Both the position numbers and the translations under genes were made by a program. Shown in pieces: positions 37,301 through 45,054 of a stretch of DNA of 64,000 nucleotides (position 1 is the stretch's first letter; each line of letters begins with the position of its first letter). The notes under the pieces were generated by a model. It ran no database searches. It was not told where the DNA came from and saw only the letters and a program-made list of their open reading frames with translations. This DNA comes from JAGOTP01 sp964600845 (GTDB lineage: Bacteria; Patescibacteriota; Patescibacteriia; 2-12-FULL-60-25): assembly GCA_964600845.1 (NCBI GenBank), contig CAZRJW010000003.1, positions 10,040 through 74,039 of the forward strand, given 5' to 3'.

Positions 37301-37850
37301 CGATTTTGACCCAAATCACGTTGTTCCCGTCTGTTTCAAACTCGAGCCAGGCTCCACGGTTTGGAATAATTTTGGCTCCGTACTGCTTGCGACCACGAAC
37401 AAGCTCGGCGCTAAAAAAGGCACCGGCTGAACGTACGAGCTGCGACACAATCACGCGCTCGATCCCGTTAATGATGAACGTTCCACGTTCCGTCATGAGC
37501 GGCAGGTCTCCCAAATACACCTCCTGATCTTTCGACGCACCCGTCCGACGGTTTGTCAGACGCGCTTTTACGCGAAGAGCAGCCTCATAGTTGACGTTCT
37601 TTCCCATCGACGTCTTCTCGTCGAATTTTGGTTCGTCAACAAAATAATCATCCAAATGTAACTCGAGATCACGACCGATAAAGTCCTTAATCGGGGAAAT
37701 CTCTCGAACCAGCTCACGAATTCCTTCTTGGACGAACCAGCGATAGGAATCCTTTTGGACCTCGATGAGGTCAGGCAGGGCCATAGCGTCACGCGTCGCG
37801 GTAAAATACCGGCGCTCGACGTCGACCGAAGGCTGGCGACGGAAAATCAT
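34395..37850 (-). CDS. rpoB: RNA polymerase beta subunit
   Basis: 1151 residues. The rifampicin pocket reads [30 protein letters not shown], with the main contact residues of E. coli kept (Gln, Asp, His, Arg, Ser). [36 protein letters not shown] and the C-terminal [23 protein letters not shown] are all present. rplJ and rplL, often upstream, are absent. Confidence 0.98.
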   Translation of the reverse strand: [1151 protein letters not shown]

Positions 37851-37990
37851 ATAAAACGGCTGAGGGGAGTTAACACACTCTCTACCTGACGTAGGACGAA
37901 CCTCCGAGGGACCTGGCAGCCGGGGCGAAGTTCGTGTCTATTCAAGTAAACAGTGGAGCCGAGATGTAAAAACCTACAACAACGCGTTTG
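37851..37990 (-). other. Leader of rpoB
   Basis: About 140 bases between rpoB and the terminator upstream. It holds an inverted repeat (CGAAC/GTTCG around a G+C-rich stem near 37900-37937), which may form a structured leader. No promoter is convincing. Confidence 0.35.
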
Positions 37991-37993
37991 GAG

Positions 37994-38037
37994 CGCAAAA
38001 TCCCCTCCCAGATCAGGAATCGGGAAGGGATTTTGCG
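37994..38037 (-). terminator. Hairpin terminator after the 38038-38244 gene
   Basis: Eleven-base stem (37994-38004 with 38027-38037), beginning immediately after the stop codon at 38038. Confidence 0.75.
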
Positions 38038-38244
38038 TTACGTACGCAACGACTGCATGGGCAAAGCAGGCATTTGATCAAAGTATCGATCGTTGAGATA
38101 AGTTTTTCCGTCGCGAATATACCACCTTAAAATGGCTAAGTCAAGAGAAATACGAAGCAAAGAGGGACGTAAGTTACGTTCCGGGCGTCGCCTAGACCCA
38201 CCGAGGCGGGCTCGAAGGGAAACCGGTCGTTTTTCTATCGACAT
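38038..38244 (-). CDS. Small basic protein (68 aa)
   Basis: Very Arg-rich, especially residues 5-30 (RARLGGSRRRPERNLRP), then a hydrophobic-aromatic part LDLAILRWYIRDGKTYLNDRYFDQ. It could bind nucleic acid or be a small ribosome-associated protein; I do not recognise it. The stop codon touches a terminator and the gene is divergent from 38310, which supports it being real. A GGAG lies about 11 bases upstream of the ATG. Confidence 0.5.
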   Translation of the reverse strand: MSIEKRPVSLRARLGGSRRRPERNLRPSLLRISLDLAILRWYIRDGKTYLNDRYFDQMPALPMQSLRT

Positions 38245-38273
38245 CAATGAACCAGCTCCGCTCAGTTTTCCGC

Positions 38274-38302
38274 TTTTAAAGACCTTGCACTCCCGGTATT
38301 CT
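38274..38302 (+). promoter_or_regulatory. Promoter of the nucleotidyltransferase gene
   Basis: TATTCT (38297-38302) ends 7 bases before the ATG at 38310; the -35 TTTTAA (38274-38279) is poor. The transcript would be leaderless or nearly so. Confidence 0.5.
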
Positions 38303-38309
38303 AAAATTC

Positions 38310-39023
38310 ATGATTACCCAAGCACTCATTCATGCGGGAGGAGAAGGAACGCGACTTCGTCCGGTCACCTACGAGATCCCCAAACCGCTCGTCCCCGTTC
38401 AAGGGAAGCCGATTCTAACCTGGCTGATCGAGTGGTTGGCTCAATACGGCGTAAAACGCGTCCTAGTTACCATTTCGCCTAAATGGAAGGCTGCGTTCGA
38501 AAGCTGGCAGCTGCGGCTCTCTACCGAGCATCCAGAGGTTCAAATCGACCTGTGGGTGGAACCTGAGCCGATGGGTACGATGGGTGCGGCCGTGCACTAT
38601 TTAAAGGATACGTTCAACCAAGAGTCGATTTTTGTGACAAATGGCGATGAGTTGAAAGGGTTCGATCTGACAGCACTCTCAAACGTACACGAAGAGCACG
38701 CCTACACGGTTACGCTTGGCTTGGTAGCCGTTGAAGAACCTCAACACTATGGCGTTCCGGAGCTAGCAGGAACAAAGGTACTTGAGTATCGCGAAAAACC
38801 GAGCAATCCGACAACAAATTTCGTTCACGCAGGGCTCTATGCACTCAATACCGCTATTTTAAGCCAAATAAACACTGAAAAACGCTTTTTAATGTTTGAG
38901 AAGGATCTTTTTCCGAATCTCGCAGCCACCGGAATGCTAGGAGCTACCCCTCTTGCTGGACCCTGGTTTGACTGTGGGACACTCGAACGTTGGGAAAAGG
39001 CTATTAAAGAGTGGACGATCTAG
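38310..39023 (+). CDS. Sugar-1-phosphate nucleotidyltransferase (NTP transferase family)
   Basis: 237 residues. The nucleotide motif is HAGGEGTRLRPVTYEIPKPLVPVQGKPIL, followed by EPEPMGTMGAAVHYL, the metal aspartate in FVTNGDEL, YREKPSNP and HAGLYALN. It resembles glucose-1-phosphate or mannose-1-phosphate nucleotidyltransferases without a left-handed helix domain, and would supply activated sugars for surface polysaccharide. The substrate cannot be told. Confidence 0.92.
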   Translation: MITQALIHAGGEGTRLRPVTYEIPKPLVPVQGKPILTWLIEWLAQYGVKRVLVTISPKWKAAFESWQLRLSTEHPEVQIDLWVEPEPMGTMGAAVHYLKDTFNQESIFVTNGDELKGFDLTALSNVHEEHAYTVTLGLVAVEEPQHYGVPELAGTKVLEYREKPSNPTTNFVHAGLYALNTAILSQINTEKRFLMFEKDLFPNLAATGMLGATPLAGPWFDCGTLERWEKAIKEWTI

Positions 39024-39130
39024 GCTATCCTCAGGCTATCCACAGAAGGCAGCCTCGATCATTAATCAGAAAAGAGAGGTCAAAATAGCCGTTTTATTCG
39101 CTCAACCCAGCTAAAGTTAGTAATACTTTA

Positions 39131-39160
39131 TTGCCCCCTTCTACCGTATACCGGTATTCT
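39131..39160 (+). promoter_or_regulatory. Promoter of candidate small RNA
   Basis: TTGCCC (39131-39136), 18 bases, TATTCT (39155-39160). A near-palindrome GCTAAAGTTAG (39111-39121) lies just upstream and matches the GCTAAGGTTAGC palindrome at 39269-39280 and 61953-61964. Confidence 0.5.
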
Positions 39161-39166
39161 AGAGAG

Positions 39167-39290
39167 GTAGGACAGACCGAGGGGACTCGTGGGCACGAGC
39201 CGATCTCCCTACAGACGTTAGACAACTGCCACCATCTGTTTGTTCAGTCGGACTAAACAGAAATTAAGGCTAAGGTTAGCCCTATTTCAT
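39167..39290 (+). ncRNA. Candidate small structured RNA
   Basis: About 120 bases without a plausible reading frame. Helices seen: GTAGG/CCTAC enclosing CTCGTG/CACGAG (about 39165-39221), CTGTTT/AAACAG (39235-39260), and a final GGCTAA/TTAGCC hairpin (39268-39281) followed by CTATTTC that could end transcription. No RNase P, 6S, SRP or tmRNA signature was found by eye. Confidence 0.4.
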
Positions 39291-39309
39291 GTACGATGCA
39301 TTCCGTCGC

Positions 39310-39338
39310 TTGACAGAATAATAAAACTATATTATTCT
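39310..39338 (+). promoter_or_regulatory. Near-consensus promoter of the structured leader
   Basis: Exact TTGACA (39310-39315), 17 bases, TATTCT (39333-39338). Among the best promoter matches in the window. Confidence 0.75.
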
Positions 39339-39344
39339 ACGTAG

Positions 39345-39905
39345 TTGCTTTCACAATTTTTCTCGATCTCTGCAGCGTTTTGGAGGGTTCCCAGCCGCCG
39401 CTGGACCAAGACCGTTGTTTGACTCTTCTGGGCTACGGCTCGGACGCCTCATTCACCTTCTTGCGGTCTATCGGGTCTTCGGACCATTGATAGCCACCTT
39501 CCACCCTCCAAAACGCTGACGAGATCGAACAAGAGATAAAGAGGACGACCTTCTTAGGAAACCGAACACGGCCACTTAAGAAACCGGATGACGAAGATAG
39601 GTTCGGTGGCTACGGCTACCTCCCCCATCGCTAGTCCTCCACACGTCCCACCGCGTCTTCGACGCTTCGGGACTTTCACCTCTTTATCTTTGGTTCGATC
39701 CGTTCGCCTTCAAAACACGGGCTGGTCATCCCGAGCTTCGCTCGGCGAGCTACGCATTTTTCTGTCTCTGGCGCTTCAGTCAGACCCAGTTTCGCTATGG
39801 TTCGTAACGCTTGCGGCTTCGTGCCAAGACAGTGTTGATGATCAACCCGTGTTATGAATACACTAGCGGGTACCCCTTGAAACCGATGGTCGGTGGAGAG
39901 GTGAA
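39345..39905 (+). ncRNA. Candidate large structured RNA or 5' leader
   Basis: About 560 bases with no supported reading frame. Outer helix: 39363-39388 pairs with 39503-39528 (16 plus 8 base pairs around one 2x2 mismatch). It encloses three hairpins: CCAGC/GCTGG (39391-39404), AGACCG/CGGTCT (39409-39469) and a GGTC-TTCG-GACC tetraloop (39474-39485), which together make a four-way junction. A second domain is closed by 39534-39544 with 39679-39689 and holds TTCTTA/TAAGAA and GCGTC/GACGC (39653-39665). Then CCGAGC/GCTCGG (39731-39745) and further stems run up to the next gene. It could be a long leader of the 39923 gene or an independent RNA. Confidence 0.6.
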
Positions 39906-39922
39906 CTCGCAAAAGGAGTGCT

Positions 39923-40453
39923 ATGGCTAAGGAAATAGTGTGGGAACAGAACGACCCTTGGTCGTGTACGGCGCAGGTCGATGCGTCCAAGGCGCTTCGC
40001 GTCTGGGCCATCCTCATCACCTCGAACAACATCAAGAAGATGGGGTTATTCAACCTGCGGTCGAGCGATTCAGCGGACGAACTCGTCCGCAAGCTCACCA
40101 CGTTCTATTACACCCAGTGTGGGGTGTGGGGAACGGACGACCAGGACGAGCCGGTGTTCAGCAGCGACGGAAAGGTCGTTCTCATCAACGGCAGCGAGCC
40201 AGAAGAAAGGTTCGAGCTCCCTGAGGAACACGGCGAAGCCATGGACTGGGCGGCGCTCGAACTGCGCTGGCGTGCAGTCGAGGGCGTCTATATGGAGACG
40301 CGCGTCGTCATCTACCCTGCAGCGAGCGGAGGATGGGAAGCCACGCTCCAGGTCCGCAGAGGCAGCAAGCGGGGAGCCCCGCGTTGGTTCGTCAGCGAAC
40401 TCAACGATGCGGAGATCCAGCTCCCTGAGAGCTTCCCGATCCGCGACTACTGA
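39923..40453 (+). CDS. Hypothetical protein, G+C-rich orphan gene
   Basis: 176 residues. AAAGGAG four bases before the ATG sets the start. Soluble and acidic. Segments such as RVWAILITSNNIKKMGLFNLRS, ELRWRAVEGVYMETRVVIYPA and GWEATLQVRRGSKRG suggest a beta-rich domain, not recognised. It follows the long structured leader and ends before a hairpin. Codons mostly end in C or G, unlike the neighbours. Confidence 0.7.
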   Translation: MAKEIVWEQNDPWSCTAQVDASKALRVWAILITSNNIKKMGLFNLRSSDSADELVRKLTTFYYTQCGVWGTDDQDEPVFSSDGKVVLINGSEPEERFELPEEHGEAMDWAALELRWRAVEGVYMETRVVIYPAASGGWEATLQVRRGSKRGAPRWFVSELNDAEIQLPESFPIRDY

Positions 40454-40499
40454 AAGCCCCATCGCCAGACCTACCTCGGATGCACTGGCCATCCAACGA

Positions 40500-40542
40500 C
40501 ACCCCGCTCAGACCGAACACTCGGTCACCAACGAGCGGGGTG
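40500..40542 (+). terminator. Terminator of the 39923-40453 gene
   Basis: Ten-base stem CACCCCGCTC/GAGCGGGGTG (40500-40509 with 40533-40542), enclosing an ACCGA/TCGGT stem; only a weak T-run follows. Confidence 0.65.
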
Positions 40543-40569
40543 AAGTCATATTTAGCAAATTTTAGATCT

Positions 40570-40719
40570 TCAATTGCTTGACCGAAGGTCAAATTTTTCG
40601 TAACCTCGATTGAACCTGGAGCCCAAATCTTCTTTCCGATTGCGGATCGCTGTACGCCATTCTTGAGGGACCAACGATGCGGCTTCTTTGGAGTCTTCCA
40701 AAGAAACTCTCTGCGTCAC
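40570..40719 (-). CDS. Possible small ORF or gene remnant downstream of the RodZ-like gene
   Basis: A frame open from about 40796 to the stop at 40570 without any ATG; a GTG at 40719 would give 49 residues (VTQRVSLEDSKEAASLVPQE...). The composition looks protein-like, with charged helices. There is no clear ribosome site. It could be the remains of a longer gene that followed ftsK and the RodZ-like gene. Confidence 0.3.
   Translation of the reverse strand: MTQRVSLEDSKEAASLVPQEWRTAIRNRKEDLGSRFNRGYEKFDLRSSN
40578..40598 (+). terminator. Small hairpin with T-run
   Basis: TTGACC-GAA-GGTCAA (40578-40592), then ATTTTT on the plus strand. Confidence 0.5.
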
Positions 40720-40775
40720 CGGAATCTCATTCTCGCGCGTGATAGCGCTTCGCAGTCTGGAAGAGGATTCTTTGT

Positions 40776-41462
40776 TTACGGCGTTTCTGCTGTTCGTTGA
40801 TAAAAGACGTGACGGATCGCCTCAGCTGTCTTGCCACGACGTTTTTTTGCTTGAATCACAATCACTGTCGGACCCGAAGGAATATCGATCGACAGACTAA
40901 AGACTCCATTCGCCTCAACGATCGCCGGACGCCCATTGATCGAGACTGTTGCATCCGGCTCGGTCTTTCCCTGAATGTCTGCTACGGGACGAGCAAGACG
41001 CTCCCCTTCTTTTGGCGTCTCGATCAAAAGCGACGGCGCCGCAGTCACCGCTCGTACCTGATAAAAAACGTATCCTCCGATCAGACCCGCAAACAGACAC
41101 AGCCCAACCGCCGCCAGAACACGCGACCAAACCGTAAAATCAAACCAACGCACGCGTACGAGCGGCATAAGCTCCTGCGGCGTACGTTCACGCGTCTCAA
41201 TTTTCAAACTTGCACGATATTTTTGAAGATAATACGTCTGCTGAATGGAATAAATCCCAAGATAAGTCCGAAAGACGTGCTCAAAATACAGTGGATCGGA
41301 AATCTCTTCCCAACGCTCTTCTTCCAGCGATCGGATTGATCCTTCAGACACTTTGCTTAGGTTCGCCGCTTCAGCGCGCGTGAGACCGGCCTTGGTGCGC
41401 AGCTCAATCAAATCATGGCCCAAGCCCCCTCCTGGATGAATGCGCTTTTGGATAAACCCCAT
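40776..41462 (-). CDS. RodZ-like protein: HTH, one membrane span, beta domain
   Basis: 228 residues. The N-terminal helix-turn-helix (about 14-85; LGHDLIELRTKAGLTRAEAANLSKVSEGSIRSLE) resembles HTH_25/RodZ. A transmembrane helix follows (about 112-135). The outer part (140-225) is an Ig/glucodextranase-type beta domain (VADIQGKTEPDATVSINGRPAIVEANGVFSLSI). RodZ links MreB to the cell-wall machinery; here a cell-shape or division role is inferred. The gene lies 9 bases after ftsK. Confidence 0.85.
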   Translation of the reverse strand: MGFIQKRIHPGGGLGHDLIELRTKAGLTRAEAANLSKVSEGSIRSLEEERWEEISDPLYFEHVFRTYLGIYSIQQTYYLQKYRASLKIETRERTPQELMPLVRVRWFDFTVWSRVLAAVGLCLFAGLIGGYVFYQVRAVTAAPSLLIETPKEGERLARPVADIQGKTEPDATVSINGRPAIVEANGVFSLSIDIPSGPTVIVIQAKKRRGKTAEAIRHVFYQRTAETP

Positions 41463-41471
41463 ACACCTACA

Positions 41472-43748
41472 TTATAGCTCCTGTTCTGGCTCGGCTTCAG
41501 CTGCGTCATTATCAAGCTCCATCTGTCGTCCAAAATCTGCTTTTAAAATTTCACGCGGTTTCGCTCCGTCGGCAGGACCGATGAATCCCTGTTGCTCAAG
41601 AAGATCGAGTAAACGAGCGGCGCGAGCATATCCCACCTTCAATCGACGCTGAAGCAAAGAAGCGGACGCTTTGCCGGCACGAATGATCTCTTCTTTCGCA
41701 TCTGGAAGAAGTGGATCGTCATCTTCACCATCCCCTCCTGCGCCGCCCCCGAAGCTGGTGGAGCTACCTGAACCGTTACTTGCGCGCTGCGTCACACTAA
41801 AGTCGTAATCTGCAGGATCGTACTTTGACTTGATGTACTCAACGACGCGGGAGATTTCGGTATCAGAGATAAAGGCACCTTGAATACGCTTTGGCGTCGC
41901 AAGTTCAGCCGTTGAAAGTAACATATCTCCGCGGCCAATCAGTTTATCCGCCCCTTGTTGATCAAGAATGGTACGCGAGTCGGTAGACGATGCAACAGCG
42001 AACGCGATACGCGCAGGAACGTTCGCCTTGATCAAACCGGTGATGACATCGACTGACGGACGCTGCGTCGCCAGAATCAAGTGAATACCGACCGCGCGTG
42101 CCATCTGAGCTAAGCGAACGATCGGCCCTTCGATCTCGGATGACGAGGTCGCCATCAAGTCTGCCAACTCATCGATGAAGATGGTTAGATACGGAATCTT
42201 CTCTTCTACGCGTGCGTTATAGCTCGCAAGATCACGCGCCCCAACCTTCGAGAGTAGATCATAGCGATGATCCATCTCACGCAGGGCCCACTTCAACGCA
42301 TTCACTGTTTCTGCTGTTTTTGTGATAACGGGCGTTACCAAGTGCGGTAAGCCGTTATAGATCTGAAGTTCAACGCGCTTCGGGTCCACCATGATGAACT
42401 TCATCTCACCCGGACTGAAGGTGTAGAGCAGCGTCATGATAATGACGTTCAAACAGACAGATTTCCCAGAACCTGTCGCTCCAGCGACCAGCAAGTGCGG
42501 CATGCGGCCAAGATCCGCTGTCCAAGGCTTGCCTGCGACGTCTTTTCCAAGAACAAAGTGTAGACCTCCTGGTTTACGTTCACGGAATTCTTTCGATTCA
42601 AGGATTTCACGCATCCCAACGGTTGCCACCGACTGGTTTGGAACCTCAATACCCACCAAGGATTTACCCGGGATAGGTGCCTCGATACGGATCGGATGCG
42701 CAGCAAGTGCGAGCGCTAAGTCGTTATGAAGTCCAGTCAGACGCGAAAGCTTCACTCCATCAGAGGGCTTCAACGTGAACTGGGTAACTGTTGGTCCGAC
42801 AGAGACTTCTGCCATTTCGACCGGAATCCCAAACTTATCTAGCGTCCGACGAATAACTTCACGGTTATGCGAAATATCTCCCGAGGTTGGCTTTTGATCG
42901 CGACGATCGAGTAAATCGAGCGGAATCTCGATCTTTGGATATTGCTTCTTTGGTTTCGTGACCAAGACCGGAGCAGGCGTCTCCTCTCCGTCCTCTTCTC
43001 CTTCTTCCACTTCCCCCTCCTCCTCTTCAAGATCCTCGTCCTCTTCTTCTGATTCTCCCTCTGGGAGCTCTTCCTCCTCAGCCTCCGGCGTTATGAGGGT
43101 CGGCTGAAAGGCGGGGCTCTGGTCGTAGCCAGGCGAGAAGACAGCGGAAGAAGCGGAGCTTTTTTGTTCACGAACACGGATAAGCTGCTTCACTGGCCAG
43201 GAAATACCGTGAATAACAACCACCGCTGCCCGCTTAACCCATTCAATAATTGTTCGGATATCTTCGATCGTGAGATTGAAGATTAAGAGGACAGAGATGA
43301 CAAAGAGCGCTCCGAACAAGATGCGTACACCCCAAAGACCGAGCGAACTCACGAGCGGCGTCGCGAGCAAGTATCCAAGCTTCCCTCCAACCGCACGTAC
43401 CACCTGATCTGGCACCGGACCACCTCCTGGAACGGCCAGAATATGCATGAATGGATTCAGCGACAGGAAGAACAAACACAATCCAATTGCGTTCTTCACG
43501 TGGAGCTGAAATCGATCAGGTGCAGCCAAGTGGTATGCAACCGCGAGCGAAATGAACGGCAAAAAGAATCGATCCCAACCAAATACCCAGGTTAAACCAC
43601 TATCCAAACGAGCTCCGACCGATCCTCCTAAATCGAACATTCCGAAAAACAGAAGAAGCGAGAACGCGCATAGAAAAACTACGGCAACGCTTCGCTTCGT
43701 TTCTGGATCAAGCTTTACAGCAAAGGAGGAGCGCTTTCGTCTGGCCAT
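41472..43748 (-). CDS. ftsK: DNA translocase FtsK
   Basis: 758 residues. Four N-terminal membrane helices (about 20-165) are followed by an acidic linker (about 225-265, nearly all Glu). The motor domain has Walker A GATGSGKSVCLN and Walker B TIFIDELADLM. The C-terminal winged-helix gamma domain (about 680-745; ASASLLQRRLKVGYARAARLLDLLEQQGFIGPADG) would bind KOPS-type guide sites. It pumps chromosomes at the division septum. The RodZ-like gene follows in the same transcript. Confidence 0.96.
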   Translation of the reverse strand: MARRKRSSFAVKLDPETKRSVAVVFLCAFSLLLFFGMFDLGGSVGARLDSGLTWVFGWDRFFLPFISLAVAYHLAAPDRFQLHVKNAIGLCLFFLSLNPFMHILAVPGGGPVPDQVVRAVGGKLGYLLATPLVSSLGLWGVRILFGALFVISVLLIFNLTIEDIRTIIEWVKRAAVVVIHGISWPVKQLIRVREQKSSASSAVFSPGYDQSPAFQPTLITPEAEEEELPEGESEEEDEDLEEEEGEVEEGEEDGEETPAPVLVTKPKKQYPKIEIPLDLLDRRDQKPTSGDISHNREVIRRTLDKFGIPVEMAEVSVGPTVTQFTLKPSDGVKLSRLTGLHNDLALALAAHPIRIEAPIPGKSLVGIEVPNQSVATVGMREILESKEFRERKPGGLHFVLGKDVAGKPWTADLGRMPHLLVAGATGSGKSVCLNVIIMTLLYTFSPGEMKFIMVDPKRVELQIYNGLPHLVTPVITKTAETVNALKWALREMDHRYDLLSKVGARDLASYNARVEEKIPYLTIFIDELADLMATSSSEIEGPIVRLAQMARAVGIHLILATQRPSVDVITGLIKANVPARIAFAVASSTDSRTILDQQGADKLIGRGDMLLSTAELATPKRIQGAFISDTEISRVVEYIKSKYDPADYDFSVTQRASNGSGSSTSFGGGAGGDGEDDDPLLPDAKEEIIRAGKASASLLQRRLKVGYARAARLLDLLEQQGFIGPADGAKPREILKADFGRQMELDNDAAEAEPEQEL

Positions 43749-43789
43749 GATAAGAGAGATTGTACCCGTCCTGCCCGCTTCTGACGAGA

Positions 43790-44887
43790 TCAGCTAACCG
43801 CGCCTTCTTCTTTTTCATCCTCGTCCTCTTCGTCGTCCTTTCCACGGCCGGTCACGCTACCCGCCTGATCATCTTCACGCGACTGCCAAGTCTCGAGACA
43901 CTTCTGACGAATTTGCGCCAACAATTCTGGCTTATCTCGAAGCGCTTGCTTCGCCGTCTCTCGACCAACTCCAAGCTTCTCTTCGGCATAGGAATAAGTA
44001 TTTCCAGACTTCGCGACGACTCCAAGATCGACACCTGCATCCAACATATCACCTGAAATCGAGATCCCTTCGTTATACATGATGTCGAATTCACAGGTGC
44101 GGAACGGAGCCGCGACCTTGTTCTTCACGATTTTGATCTTCACGCGGTTTCCAATGATCTTTTCGGCGACCTTGATATGGGCCGCACGACGAATTTCAAT
44201 ACGCATCGACGAGTAGAACTTCAGCGCGTTCCCACCAGTCGTTGTTTCTGGGTTGCCGAAGACAATTCCGATCTTCTGACGAATCTGGTTCAAGAAGATA
44301 ACCACGGTGTTGGAGCGAGAAATGATCGCCGTGAGTTTGCGTAGAGCCTGGCTCATGAGACGAGCCTGCAATCCCATATGTTGATCACCCATCTCACCTT
44401 CGATTTCTGCGCGTGGTGTAAGCGCCGCGACGGAGTCGATCACAATCACGTCAACGGCATTTGAACGGACAAGTGTTTCGACGATATCGAGCGCCTGTTC
44501 TCCATTATCTGGCTGGGAGATGAGCAGTTGATCGACTTTCACACCGACTTTGCGAGCATAGTCTGGATCGAGCGCGTGTTCCGCATCAACGAACGCAGCA
44601 ACTCCCCCAAGCTTCTGTGCTTCCGCAACAATATGCATGGCCAACGTCGTCTTTCCAGATGCTTCTGGACCAAAGATTTCAACGATTCTGCCGCGTGGCA
44701 CACCAAAAACACCAAGCGCCAAGTCGAGCGACAGACAACCCGTTGGAATAGCAGCAACCTGCATTTTACGAGCTTCCCCCAGACGCATGATCGAGCCTTC
44801 TCCAAATTTTTCCTTAATCTGATCGATCGCGCCTTGGACAGCGAGTCCGCGACCGTCCGCTTGTGCTTCAGAAGATTTACGAGCCAT
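43790..44887 (-). CDS. recA: Recombinase RecA
   Basis: About 365 residues from the ATG at 44887. Walker A is GPEASGKTTLA; the IDSVAALTPRAEIEGEMGD segment (L1) and the RQKIGIVFGNPETTTGGNALKFYSS segment (L2) are intact. The C-terminus is strongly acidic (DDEEDEDEKEEG). No intein. A pair of direct repeats lies upstream. Confidence 0.98.
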   Translation of the reverse strand: MARKSSEAQADGRGLAVQGAIDQIKEKFGEGSIMRLGEARKMQVAAIPTGCLSLDLALGVFGVPRGRIVEIFGPEASGKTTLAMHIVAEAQKLGGVAAFVDAEHALDPDYARKVGVKVDQLLISQPDNGEQALDIVETLVRSNAVDVIVIDSVAALTPRAEIEGEMGDQHMGLQARLMSQALRKLTAIISRSNTVVIFLNQIRQKIGIVFGNPETTTGGNALKFYSSMRIEIRRAAHIKVAEKIIGNRVKIKIVKNKVAAPFRTCEFDIMYNEGISISGDMLDAGVDLGVVAKSGNTYSYAEEKLGVGRETAKQALRDKPELLAQIRQKCLETWQSREDDQAGSVTGRGKDDEEDEDEKEEGAVS

Positions 44888-44905
44888 AAAGTTCAAATGA
44901 AAGAG

Positions 44906-44967
44906 TGTTCTATTTATGTTCTATATCGTACCTTGTTTACTTAAGATTGCAAACGTATTTATCCACA
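44906..44967. promoter_or_regulatory. Region upstream of recA: direct repeats and DnaA box
   Basis: TGTTCTAT occurs at 44906-44913 and 44917-44924, starting 11 bases apart, about one helical turn; read on the recA strand both are ATAGAACA. This could be a repressor site. An exact DnaA box TTATCCACA is at 44959-44967. No classical LexA box is seen. Confidence 0.4.
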
Positions 44968-45054
44968 TTCGTTTTTCGTTAGATACGCGCAAGCCCCCAA
45001 GCGGAGTGACCGTTCGAGAGGGCGCGAAAGAAAGAAGAGAACCGAGATTCTTGT

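Noticed and set aside
39024..39922. RNase P RNA, tmRNA, SRP RNA or rRNA fragment
   Set aside because: I looked for GAAAGTCCGGGC-like, tRNA-like-end and GGAAG-tetraloop SRP signatures on both strands and found none; an Infernal search would settle it.
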